From Bacillota bacterium (GTDB lineage: Bacteria; Bacillota; UBA4882; UBA8346), in the NCBI GenBank assembly GCA_023415835.1, contig JAEZJK010000102.1, positions 1 through 36,626 of the forward strand: 36,626 bases of DNA, read 5' to 3'. Under the pieces are notes generated by a model. The model was not told where the DNA came from. It saw only the letters and a program-made list of their open reading frames with translations, and made no database searches. Numbering within the stretch: the stretch's first letter is position 1; every line of letters starts with the position of its first letter. The position numbers and the translations under genes were made by a program. Positions 19,267 through 27,062 of this stretch are shown piece by piece.

Positions 19267-20666
19267 GGCGTCTTCTCCTCCGGAACGAACTTGCCTTCCA
19301 GCTGAAACAGTTCCATCCCGTTTTTATCGCTAGTAATCGCTCCTTTTAGTTTAAAGGTCTTCAACTTCGGAGTCCGCTGCAGCTTCGCCAGGAGAGTCGA
19401 GACCGAACGGGTTGAGCCGGATAAACCTTTGACAACATCATCTTCAATGACTAGATTGGTTATTTTGGTTTCTCCCGGCAAACTTGCTTGAAGGACCCGT
19501 AAAAATTCCAGTTCATGCCCGCGATGGCTTAACCATTCTTCCAGGGTCTTTAATTGCTCAACTTTCTGACCGGTATCGCTTTCCACCTTACGGAGCCGTG
19601 AGATCGTCTCTTTCTGCCCGTCAAACCAAGCGGCGTTCTTTTGGTTTTTGATGGCCTGTGCTTGTACTCCCAAAAGTAACCCGATAATCAACAATATCCC
19701 TGCCAGGCCTGCCTTAGTCGCAGTCAGCATTTTTTGGCGGTTCCGCTCCTGCCGTACCTGTTCATTAGCCTTAAAACGCCAATCTTTTCGGGAGAGCCAG
19801 GCTTCATCGAGAGCCAGCCCGATCAATGGCGCTACTTCCGGGGTATGGCTTCCGGTTATTACTCCGGAAAGCCTGGTTTGATCCGGTACTACGAACTTGA
19901 TTCCCAAAGCGGCCGTTAATTGTTCCAACCACTCTTTTTCCGGCTTGGCCTCTCCGAAAACCCAAATTTGTTCAGGTAGCGGAAGGTTATTGGCATTTTG
20001 ATAAGACGCCAGTGAAAGCCGGATCTCTTCAATAAGTTCCGGGAGATATCGGGACGGTTTTTCCTTTAGTTGATTGGCTCCGATTAATAAACCGCGCCGA
20101 TAGAGAAGTTCCGTATCGGTAAGCGCCCCCAGTTCGGAATGGTTGATATTTAAGGTTAGGTACAGATCAACTCCGGAACCTTCAAAAAAATCAAAGTTAA
20201 AAGCTAGGAAATTCTGGAGCCCATGATGGTTGAGGCCGGCCCATTCGACAGTAAGCCCGGCGCTTCGGAGCCGGTCAAGGTACGACTCCAACTCGGCGTC
20301 TTTGATTAATGCCAATTTTACCGATTGCTGCTGTTCCCCTTGTTGAACATTGATAATTCGATAAACCGCGCCCGGTTCGGAGTTTCCCAGCTCCATCCGG
20401 ACTGCCGCCCGGAGTTGTTCGTCCGGAAGGTTCGGAACCGATAATGATTTATATCTAACCAATCCTTGGGGTAACAGGGTGATTACCTTAGTGTGGCCAT
20501 AGTACTCCTTCTTCCAGATCGCCGCTAACCATTCCCCGGAAAATCCGGATTCCGGCAACTGATGGACGGTATAACGGAGCACCTCGCCACCGGCGGCAGT
20601 GATTTTTATTTCTACAGCCGTAAAATAATTCTCCCCCAAATAAACGACGATCGTTGTTTTAGCCAT
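19263..20666 (-). CDS. gspL: GspL-type T2SS protein (PilM-like plus PilN-like fusion)
   Basis: 467 residues. The N-terminal cytoplasmic part (about 1-300) is an actin-like PilM/GspL domain (starts TTIVVYLGENYFTAVEI). It is followed by one membrane helix (about 318-337, GLAGILLIIGLLLGVQAQA), a coiled coil (about 340-372) and a PilN-like ferredoxin domain (about 380-460, FLRVLQASLPGETKITNLVI). In T2SS, GspL binds the GspE ATPase through the actin-like domain and GspM through the periplasmic domain. It begins just two bases after the gspK stop and overlaps gspM. One fused gene, not separate pilM and pilN, supports T2SS rather than type IV pilus identity. Confidence 0.88.
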   Translation of the reverse strand: MAKTTIVVYLGENYFTAVEIKITAAGGEVLRYTVHQLPESGFSGEWLAAIWKKEYYGHTKVITLLPQGLVRYKSLSVPNLPDEQLRAAVRMELGNSEPGAVYRIINVQQGEQQQSVKLALIKDAELESYLDRLRSAGLTVEWAGLNHHGLQNFLAFNFDFFEGSGVDLYLTLNINHSELGALTDTELLYRRGLLIGANQLKEKPSRYLPELIEEIRLSLASYQNANNLPLPEQIWVFGEAKPEKEWLEQLTAALGIKFVVPDQTRLSGVITGSHTPEVAPLIGLALDEAWLSRKDWRFKANEQVRQERNRQKMLTATKAGLAGILLIIGLLLGVQAQAIKNQKNAAWFDGQKETISRLRKVESDTGQKVEQLKTLEEWLSHRGHELEFLRVLQASLPGETKITNLVIEDDVVKGLSGSTRSVSTLLAKLQRTPKLKTFKLKGAITSDKNGMELFQLEGKFVPEEKTP

Positions 20667-20668
20667 CC

Positions 20669-21832
20669 TTATTCCTCGCCATTTTCAGTGTCGATCTCCG
20701 GCGGTTCCGGCAATTCCGGGGCTTCCTGGTTGCGTAAAAAGCACCAGGAAAGCGGATAGAGCTTCCACTCTTCATTATCCAGGATCCGCTCCTGGACCGT
20801 TTCTAAATAGTAAGTGTGTTTTCCCTTGTTAAGCCAGATTTGATAACGGATAATCGTTGAAACCGTTGCAAAATAATATTCAACTTTTATCGGCATTCTA
20901 CGGTTGCTGAAAAAACTTTGTGCTTCCGCAATCTCAATAAAGGGCGCTTCCCGGCGACGGTTAATGATTCTTGCTGCCAAATCCGTGCCATAACCGATCT
21001 TCTCGAGTATTACTTTTAAACCTTTTTCTGAGATGAAATTGATGTTAATAATTCCGGTAACGGTCAGCAAAGGGCGGAGTTGTTCCAGTTTTTCAAGGCT
21101 GACCGCGCTCAATTGGCGTAAATCGTCTTCATTGTTAAAAAATTTGTTCGCCCGATACGACTTAAAATCGGAAACCATCCGCTCCACCCAGATTTTTTCG
21201 AACCCCGACGATAATAACAGATTTTCCAGGTTTTCTCCGGTTAGTATATTGATGTTATACTTTCCGAAGACAGTACAATACGGGGCTATCTCCCCATATG
21301 TATCCTGACCGTTTTTAACCGCTAAAACCTCCCGTAACGTTGAAATAAATCCGTTCCGCGGCTTATATCCCGGAGTTAACGACTGGTAATAATCAACCTC
21401 TGCCCCAGCCGGACGGGTGTCGTTGTCAAGATCGATCCAGTCCAATAATGATTCCATCTGTTCGTCATCTAATCCAAACAGCTGCAATTCATCCAGGCCC
21501 AATAAATTAAGGTTCGGCTTGCTTCCTTCATCCTCGATTTTAATGGTAACCTCATAACCATCCCGCTCATATTGAAAATAGCCGTCGCCTTCGAACCAAG
21601 CGTCATCCATACTATCATTCTCGGTATCGTCTTCCCGGAGTATAGTCAAACGTTCCTGTAAAATCTCCTCCGCCAACTGCCTGGCCTGGGTATTACGTTC
21701 CAGATTTGCTACAGCCGCCCACTCCAGTTCGGATCGGTATAATAAAAAAGAAGCTATCACACCTATTATCGCAAAAATCCAAGCCACCAGGATCAAAACC
21801 GACCCCCGGCTGTCTTCCATAATAGCCTTCAT
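20669..21832 (-). CDS. gspK: GspK minor pseudopilin
   Basis: 387 residues. The prepilin leader is very short (MKAIMEDSRG10) before S11VLILVAWIFAIIGVIASFLLY. As usual for GspK there is no Glu at mature position 5. The large globular part fits the T2SSK fold: a DWID-type calcium/helix-hairpin segment (LLDWIDLDNDTRPAGAEVDYY), the GFISTLREVLAV segment, and C-terminal helix-hairpin-like repeats (LEQLRPLLTVTGIININF). GspK caps the pseudopilus tip with GspI and GspJ. It overlaps gspJ by four bases (ATGA). Confidence 0.9.
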   Translation of the reverse strand: MKAIMEDSRGSVLILVAWIFAIIGVIASFLLYRSELEWAAVANLERNTQARQLAEEILQERLTILREDDTENDSMDDAWFEGDGYFQYERDGYEVTIKIEDEGSKPNLNLLGLDELQLFGLDDEQMESLLDWIDLDNDTRPAGAEVDYYQSLTPGYKPRNGFISTLREVLAVKNGQDTYGEIAPYCTVFGKYNINILTGENLENLLLSSGFEKIWVERMVSDFKSYRANKFFNNEDDLRQLSAVSLEKLEQLRPLLTVTGIININFISEKGLKVILEKIGYGTDLAARIINRRREAPFIEIAEAQSFFSNRRMPIKVEYYFATVSTIIRYQIWLNKGKHTYYLETVQERILDNEEWKLYPLSWCFLRNQEAPELPEPPEIDTENGEE

Positions 21833-22449
21833 TCTTCTGCCTCGTTCCGGCGGACCTCGATGGGAAAAACAAACGGCCCTAAAATACCCAGATCGCTTTT
21901 GGCGGTGATTTTAACTAAAGACGGCAGTTCTCCCGGGAACGACGGTTCCCAGTACAATACCCAATTCCGTTTTTTGGGCTCAAAATATTCAAACCGCCAT
22001 TCGGAAATACCGGTGAACAATTTCCTTTCCTCCGGGACACTGCCCCACAACCCGGCCGAACGCCAGAGCGCTTTTGCTTCATAATCGTAACGGTACCCGA
22101 TATATTTCAGCCCGCGAGGGCTCTCATTCCAAAAGTTCAAACGATTTTCTTCTCCCTTAAAAGGTTCTTCGGGGAGGAACCGGCTTGAAAAAACTCCTCC
22201 AAGATCATTGGCGATGGTCTGATAGACATATTTTAATTGGTGTTGCTTACGGTATACTTTATCATTTTTGCTCCACAGGCTGACTGAACTGTATAAAAAC
22301 TGGGACAACATACCCAATAATACGGTTGTTAAGGCTAAAGCGGCCAACACTTCAGCCAAGGTCATCCCGTTCTCTTTTAACGCGGTCCTAATCGAAATTG
22401 AATGTTTCCGGCTCCCGGTAACCGCGGAAGGTTTTTTGCGACAATTCAT
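21829..22449 (-). CDS. gspJ: GspJ minor pseudopilin
   Basis: 206 residues. A long basic leader (28 residues, ending KENG) precedes the cleavage point G28/M29TLAE33, with the required Glu at +5 and a hydrophobic helix (LAALALTTVLLGMLSQFLYSS). The body carries the GspJ-type pattern with RFEYFEPKKRNWVLYWEP and PSLVKITAKSDLG. The ATG at 22449 has a GGAGCAGGGG ribosome site, so the reading overlaps the end of gspI by 62 bases in another frame; no later strong start gives a usable leader. Expected to sit at the pseudopilus tip. Confidence 0.86.
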   Translation of the reverse strand: MNCRKKPSAVTGSRKHSISIRTALKENGMTLAEVLAALALTTVLLGMLSQFLYSSVSLWSKNDKVYRKQHQLKYVYQTIANDLGGVFSSRFLPEEPFKGEENRLNFWNESPRGLKYIGYRYDYEAKALWRSAGLWGSVPEERKLFTGISEWRFEYFEPKKRNWVLYWEPSFPGELPSLVKITAKSDLGILGPFVFPIEVRRNEAEE

Positions 22450-22768
22450 TGCCCCTGCTCCATTCGACCGTTAAAAATACAGCGATAATGCCGGCCTCCA
22501 TCTCCTCTTCCCGGGCTGTCCATCTAAATTTCTGGTACGGTTCGGAAAAGGCTCCGGAACTGCTCATTTCGCTACCTCCGATCAACTCAGCCAGCTTTCC
22601 GGCGCCCAGGATTTGAGCTGTAACTCTCCCGCTCAGTTGCTCCCTGGTATAAACTGTTTGCTTAAAGGAAGCGACTAAAACCGTAGCCGAGACACAGGTT
22701 AAAGCCAAAGTAAGCACTACTTCGAGTAAAGCCATCCCAACTTGGGACCTAAATTTTTCTTGGCGCAT
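22388..22768 (-). CDS. gspI: GspI-like minor pseudopilin
   Basis: 126 residues. Leader MRQEKFRSQVG11 then M12ALLEVVLTLALTCVSATVL, with Glu at +5: a clear type IV pilin-like N-terminus. The short body (AGKLAELIGG, FRWTAREEEMEAGIIAVFLTVEWSRG) is of GspI length and layout. It overlaps gspH by 20 bases and gspJ by 62. The order H-I-J-K matches known T2SS operons and supports the name. Confidence 0.85.
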   Translation of the reverse strand: MRQEKFRSQVGMALLEVVLTLALTCVSATVLVASFKQTVYTREQLSGRVTAQILGAGKLAELIGGSEMSSSGAFSEPYQKFRWTAREEEMEAGIIAVFLTVEWSRGNELSQKTFRGYREPETFNFD

Positions 22769-23273
22769 AATTCCAATTCACGCTTCCGTCCGATTTAAAC
22801 AATAAACTTCCCGTAAAATTTTGGGACGCCCATTGAACCGTATCCTCCGGGAAATCGCCATCGCTATTAAAGCTCAATTCCAAATTGCTAGGTTCAAAGC
22901 TTTCATTATTTTTAGTGAAAAGTTTGAGGGAATCGGCTGCTTCGGTTTCTTGACCGGGGAAATCCCAATGGAACTGATATTTGTCAAAAACCCGCCTGAT
23001 CTCAATATCCCCGATCTCAAAACAATAGCCGTTTGAGAAAAGTTCCACTATAATCTCGGACTTTTCAACGGCCGCCTCTTCGCTTACGGTTTGAATGTCC
23101 GCCTGAATCAACTTACCGATCTGTTTGAGATACGCTTTTTCTTCCCCACCGTCAAAACGGGGAAAAACCAATAACCCAATTAGGCTGAGTATGATTAAGA
23201 CCGCCAAAATCTCGATCAGGGTATATCCCGGCTGGGAGTGAGGTTTAATTCTACCAATTTCCGATATCGGCAT
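22749..23273 (-). CDS. gspH: GspH-like minor pseudopilin
   Basis: 174 residues. Leader ends QPG16 before Y17TLIEILAVLIILSLIGLLVFPRF, with Glu at +5. The body has a GspH/FimT-like beta pattern (IIVELFSNGYCFEIGDIEIRR, NLELSFNSDGDFPEDT, GSLLFKSDGSVNW). It starts inside the last codons of gspG (23-base overlap) with a GGGGAACG ribosome site just before the ATG. GspH joins the minor pseudopilins to the GspG shaft. Confidence 0.86.
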   Translation of the reverse strand: MPISEIGRIKPHSQPGYTLIEILAVLIILSLIGLLVFPRFDGGEEKAYLKQIGKLIQADIQTVSEEAAVEKSEIIVELFSNGYCFEIGDIEIRRVFDKYQFHWDFPGQETEAADSLKLFTKNNESFEPSNLELSFNSDGDFPEDTVQWASQNFTGSLLFKSDGSVNWNYAPRKI

Positions 23274-23688
23274 CGTTCCCCTCGCCGCCTTCTTTTTTAT
23301 CGCTCCCTAAACTGTAAAGGTCATATTTGTCAGTGTTACGGCTCCCGGGTGAAATGTAACGAATTTCTACTCCCCAAGGATCTTTAGGAATTCTTTTATC
23401 TTCAAGGTAGGGGCCGTCCCAATTTTCGGGAACCGGCGGGATCGACGGTTTTTCAACCAACGCCTTTAAACCCTGCTCGGTGCTGGGATAACATGAATTA
23501 TCCATATAATAAGAGTTGAGTACGGTTTTGAGGGATTGAACCTGGGCCTTAGCCGCTTTTACCTGCCCTTTTTTCAGCTCTTTAATGATGTTCGGAGTTA
23601 CCATCGTTAACAATGCCGCCATCAAAGTAAGCACCGCCACTATTTCGAGTAACGTAAACCCTTGTTCCGACTTTTTTTCATGAAACAT
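23251..23688 (-). CDS. gspG: GspG major pseudopilin
   Basis: 145 residues, the canonical size. Cleavage site G10/F11TLLEIVAVLTLMAALLTMV. The family signature is complete: YPSTEQGLKALVEKP, a GPYL segment, KDPWG, and the calcium-binding C-terminus LYSLGSDKKEGGEG, ending DADIGNW. GspG forms the pseudopilus that pushes substrates through the secretin. The start has GAGGAGG 9 bases upstream; 33 bases separate it from gspF. This gene is the strongest single argument that the cluster is T2SS and not a type IV pilus. Confidence 0.95.
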   Translation of the reverse strand: MFHEKKSEQGFTLLEIVAVLTLMAALLTMVTPNIIKELKKGQVKAAKAQVQSLKTVLNSYYMDNSCYPSTEQGLKALVEKPSIPPVPENWDGPYLEDKRIPKDPWGVEIRYISPGSRNTDKYDLYSLGSDKKEGGEGNDADIGNW

Positions 23689-23721
23689 CGATAATTCCTC
23701 CTCGTGTAAGTTTTATTCCGA

Positions 23722-24924
23722 TCACATTGGGTCGATCTGGGAATTCAAATTGAAGATCGGCACTAAAATCCCGATGGCCAAGATGCCGATAACGCCAACC
23801 ATCGCCAATATCAACAATGGTTCAAATACCGCCATGAACATACTGAGCGTCTGCCTAACTTCGGTATCGTATGTATTGGACGCCTGTCCCAACATCCCTT
23901 CAAGGTTTCCACTCTCTTCGCCGATGCCGACCATTTCCACAGCCAATACCGGGAAAATTTTCTTATTTCCTAAACTTGCAGCCAGAGTGCTGCCTTGCCT
24001 TACTTCTTGAATCACCTCGCCAAGCGCTTTGTTCAACTCCAAGTTGCCGGAGACGTCCCCGGCAATGGCCAATGCCGTTAATAACGGAACGCCGCTGCCG
24101 CATAACATACTCAAAGACAGGCACATCCGCGAGACCGCAATTTTGGTTAAAACATTCCCGAGTAAAGGCAACCTTAGTTTAAAGCCATCAAATTGCAGCC
24201 TTCCTTCCTTAGTCCTTACCCATCTCCAGAACCAAACGCCAAAACCGGCCGCGATTAATAAAAATAGCCACCAGAAATATTGCAACCCTTTTCCAATAAA
24301 AATCACCATTTTGGTGAGGAACGGCAAGTCGTTGCTCATTTCGGCGAAAATAGGCTCGAAGGTAGGAATTATCACAACTACAAATAATAAAAGCACTCCT
24401 ATACATGCTATTCCCAAAATAGTCGGATAAACGAGGCTACTAACGATAAAATTTCGCAGGTTGAGTTCTTCTTCCTCATAGCGGATGAGCCTTTTCAGGA
24501 CCTTGGCCAATATACCCCCCACTTCGCCCGCTTTAACCATACTGACGTACAATTTATTAAAATGTTGCGGATACTTCTCCAAGGCCAAAGTAAATGAGTG
24601 GCCTTCTTGAAGCAAACGGCACAACTGACCGATAATTTCGTTCATCTCCCGGCTGAATGAAAGCCGGTTAATGATTGCCAATGCTTTTTCCAGCCCAACC
24701 CCCGCGCTTAACAAGCCTTCCAGTTGCCTGGTAAAGGCTAACCTTTCCTTCCGGGAAAATTTCTTTTTAAACAGGCTGAAACTAGGCCCCGATACCCTTT
24801 TAATCTCCAAGGGAAACAAGCCTTTCGCTTTTAAAGCCGCTAACAATTGTTCCTCGGAGGCTGCCTCGCCCCGGCCGGTTTCAATCAAGCCGCTCCGATC
24901 GGCCGCCTTATAAGAAAATTCCAA
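23722..24924 (-). CDS. gspF: GspF T2SS inner-membrane platform protein
   Basis: 400 residues from a TTG start at 24924, chosen because GGAGG lies 6 bases upstream and the N-terminus (EFSYKAADRSG) matches family starts. Two T2SSF domains (about 61-185 and 265-388) carry FTRQLEGLLSAGVGLEKAL and CLSLSMLCGSGVPLLTAL. Membrane helices are at about 163-189, 214-234 and 366-391. The C-terminal MVGIGEESGNLEGML block is typical. GspF anchors the GspE motor at the inner membrane. It starts 17 bases after the gspE stop. Confidence 0.94.
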   Translation of the reverse strand: MEFSYKAADRSGLIETGRGEAASEEQLLAALKAKGLFPLEIKRVSGPSFSLFKKKFSRKERLAFTRQLEGLLSAGVGLEKALAIINRLSFSREMNEIIGQLCRLLQEGHSFTLALEKYPQHFNKLYVSMVKAGEVGGILAKVLKRLIRYEEEELNLRNFIVSSLVYPTILGIACIGVLLLFVVVIIPTFEPIFAEMSNDLPFLTKMVIFIGKGLQYFWWLFLLIAAGFGVWFWRWVRTKEGRLQFDGFKLRLPLLGNVLTKIAVSRMCLSLSMLCGSGVPLLTALAIAGDVSGNLELNKALGEVIQEVRQGSTLAASLGNKKIFPVLAVEMVGIGEESGNLEGMLGQASNTYDTEVRQTLSMFMAVFEPLLILAMVGVIGILAIGILVPIFNLNSQIDPM

Positions 24925-24941
24925 AACTGCCTCCGTACTGC

Positions 24942-26627
24942 TTATTCTTGGGTTACCCGAACGACCTCGGAAAGGCTGGTCAAGCCCATTTTGACTTTAG
25001 CAAGGCCGTTTTCCCGAAGGGTGATCATTCCATGGTTGATGGAGGCTTCCCGGATTCGTCCGGCATTAGCCCGTTCCATGACTAACCGTTCGACCTCTTC
25101 GGTGGCGACCAATAGTTCAAACAGGCCCACCTGGCCCTTAAATCCGATAAAATTGCATTTTTCGCAACCAACCCCATGCCGCAACCCGCTTAAATCTTTC
25201 CCGATGCCGGAAATCTCCAATTCGGCGGCTGTAGGCTGATAGCTTTCTGAACAATACGGGCAAACCTTCCGCACCAAACGTTGGGCCAAGACTCCCCGGA
25301 CAGTTGAAGCTACTAAAAATTCTTCGATCCCCATATCGATTAACCTGGTAAAGGCGCTGGACGCGTCATTGGTATGTAAGGTAGCAAAGACTAAATGGCC
25401 GGTTAACGCTGATTGGATGGCTACATCGGCAGTTTCCCGGTCCCGGATTTCACCGACCAGGATAATGTCCGGATCATGCCGGACTATAGTCCGTAAACCC
25501 TGAGCGAAAGTGAAGTTGACTTTAGGGTTTACTTGCATTTGATTGACGCCTTTAAGTTGATATTCGACAGGATCTTCAATGGTGATAATTTTGCGGCCCG
25601 GATCGTTCAACCGTTGCAACGCTGCATATAATGTCGTGGTTTTACCGCTACCGGTCGGACCGGTAACCAGGATCATCCCATGGGGCCGGGTGATTAATTT
25701 GGCAAACTCCCGTAAATTTGCTTCTGAAAACCCTAACTCTTCCAAGCCCAGCGAAATACTCTCCCGGTTTAAGACCCGCATTACAATCTCTTCCCCATGC
25801 ATGGTCGAGGCGACTGCTACCCGCAAGTCCAGGTCGCGCTGATCGATTCGGATCTTTATCCGGCCGTCCTGCGGGATGCGGTGTTCGGTGATGTCCATCC
25901 CGGCCATAAGTTTAATTCTAGAGGCCACTGCAGGGTACAACGATTTTGGCGGTGGGTCGGTCACCTGTAAAACACCATCGATCCGATAACGCAGTTTTAC
26001 CTCGCCTTCAAAAGGCTCCAAATGAATATCGCTGGCGCCGGCCTTGATAGCTCCGCTGATGATCGTATTCACCAAACGGATAATGGGGGCTTCGTTGACC
26101 ATCGATTCCGGCGCAATCGTGCTGATATCGCTCTCGGACATGCTTTGATACTGGTTTAAATCGGTTTCATTCAAATCTTCCAAAACTGCCGCTACTGATT
26201 CCAGCGAAGAACCGTAATACTTTTTTAAGGCTTCGGTAATTTGAGTTGTTGAGGCGACCGCGATCTTAATCCGGCAATTCAATAATTCGCTCAGATTATC
26301 AAAGGACTCCAAGTTTAACGGTTTATCCGTAGCCAGGGTAAGCCGATCATCCTCTTGACTGATTGGAATAGCCCGGTACCGCTCGGCCTGCCTGGTACTG
26401 AGCATTTTTAGCAGATCAACGTCCGGAGTAATTTCCAGTGGAAGGCAGTATGTTAATCCCAACTGGGTGCTGATCGCTTGAGCCAGTTGCTCTTCATCAA
26501 TAAAGCCCGAGTTTAACAACAAACCCTCCCAAGAAAGGGTTCCTCGGCTATGCTGCTGCATAAGTGTTTCAAGTTGGTTTTGTTTGATATAATTTTTTTC
26601 AAAACAGATGACTGCCAAATTCTGCAT
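24942..26627 (-). CDS. gspE: GspE T2SS assembly ATPase
   Basis: 561 residues. An N-terminal MshEN/T2SSE_N-like region (about 1-140) is followed by the secretion ATPase core: Walker A GPTGSGKTT (323-331), Asp box ITIEDPVEYQ (348-357), Walker B DPDIILVGEIRD (385-396), His box ATLHTND (415-421), and a zinc tetracysteine C456-x2-C459 with C488-x2-C491. It powers pseudopilus assembly from the cytoplasm. The N-terminal half lacks the RLG/G residues of the first c-di-GMP-binding MshEN half-motif, so ligand binding there is doubtful. First gene of the minus-strand operon; it has only a weak ribosome site (GGATG) before the ATG. Confidence 0.95.
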   Translation of the reverse strand: MQNLAVICFEKNYIKQNQLETLMQQHSRGTLSWEGLLLNSGFIDEEQLAQAISTQLGLTYCLPLEITPDVDLLKMLSTRQAERYRAIPISQEDDRLTLATDKPLNLESFDNLSELLNCRIKIAVASTTQITEALKKYYGSSLESVAAVLEDLNETDLNQYQSMSESDISTIAPESMVNEAPIIRLVNTIISGAIKAGASDIHLEPFEGEVKLRYRIDGVLQVTDPPPKSLYPAVASRIKLMAGMDITEHRIPQDGRIKIRIDQRDLDLRVAVASTMHGEEIVMRVLNRESISLGLEELGFSEANLREFAKLITRPHGMILVTGPTGSGKTTTLYAALQRLNDPGRKIITIEDPVEYQLKGVNQMQVNPKVNFTFAQGLRTIVRHDPDIILVGEIRDRETADVAIQSALTGHLVFATLHTNDASSAFTRLIDMGIEEFLVASTVRGVLAQRLVRKVCPYCSESYQPTAAELEISGIGKDLSGLRHGVGCEKCNFIGFKGQVGLFELLVATEEVERLVMERANAGRIREASINHGMITLRENGLAKVKMGLTSLSEVVRVTQE

Positions 26628-26864
26628 TGTTATTACATCCCATGTTTTTTGAAACGATATTAGTTATTTGCCGTTTTCACTTCTTTGCAGAATTCGTCAA
26701 TTTAATCCGTTTTCCTGCTATTGTTTAGAAAACCACCCTTATATCAAACCCGGCTAAAATGCTTTTTTGCCAAATCCTTAAGGGAAAAAACAGTCTCCAT
26801 CATTGATAATAAGCCTATTTACAACACAAATCACTTTTGTCTTTACATTTTGAAAATAATTAAG

Positions 26865-26882
26865 GACAATTAAATAATTGTC
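26865..26882. promoter_or_regulatory. Perfect palindrome overlapping the gspD -35 box
   Basis: GACAATT-AAAT-AATTGTC is a perfect 7-base inverted repeat with a 4-base centre. Its right arm contains most of the -35 box TTGTCA (26878-26883). It is placed to act as an operator for the secretin promoter, and possibly for a gspE promoter. Confidence 0.5.
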
Positions 26883-26906
26883 AATTTGGTATGTTTAGGA
26901 TAAAAT
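26878..26906 (+). promoter_or_regulatory. Candidate promoter P1 of gspD
   Basis: TTGTCA (26878-26883), a 17-base spacer, then TAAAAT (26901-26906): five of six matches in each box. It would give a leader of about 150 bases before the gspD start. Confidence 0.6.
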
Positions 26907-27021
26907 AAGATCTGAATCAATTCTAAAGTTTAAATTATCTATCTTACTTTAAAATCTCCAAACGTTATTCCTTCAAATCTAACCTGCCTTTAGGGAGATC
27001 TTCATCATAAGGATAGAATCA

Positions 27022-27031
27022 TTGCTATAAT
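27022..27031 (+). promoter_or_regulatory. Candidate extended -10 promoter P2 of gspD
   Basis: TGCTATAAT is a consensus extended -10 element with TATAAT at 27026-27031. The -35 position is poor. Start of transcription would fall about 25 bases before the gspD ATG, just including the GGGAG ribosome site. Confidence 0.5.
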
Positions 27032-27062
27032 TGATTAAGAATCAGGGAGCTAAACACTTATC

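Larger units (their letters stand above)
26628..27062. promoter_or_regulatory. Divergent control region between gspE and gspD
   Basis: 435 bases, AT-rich and without an open frame. It must carry the start signals for the ten-gene operon on one side and the secretin gene on the other. Two promoters toward gspD and a palindrome are described separately. I could not find an equally clear promoter toward gspE. Confidence 0.75.
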
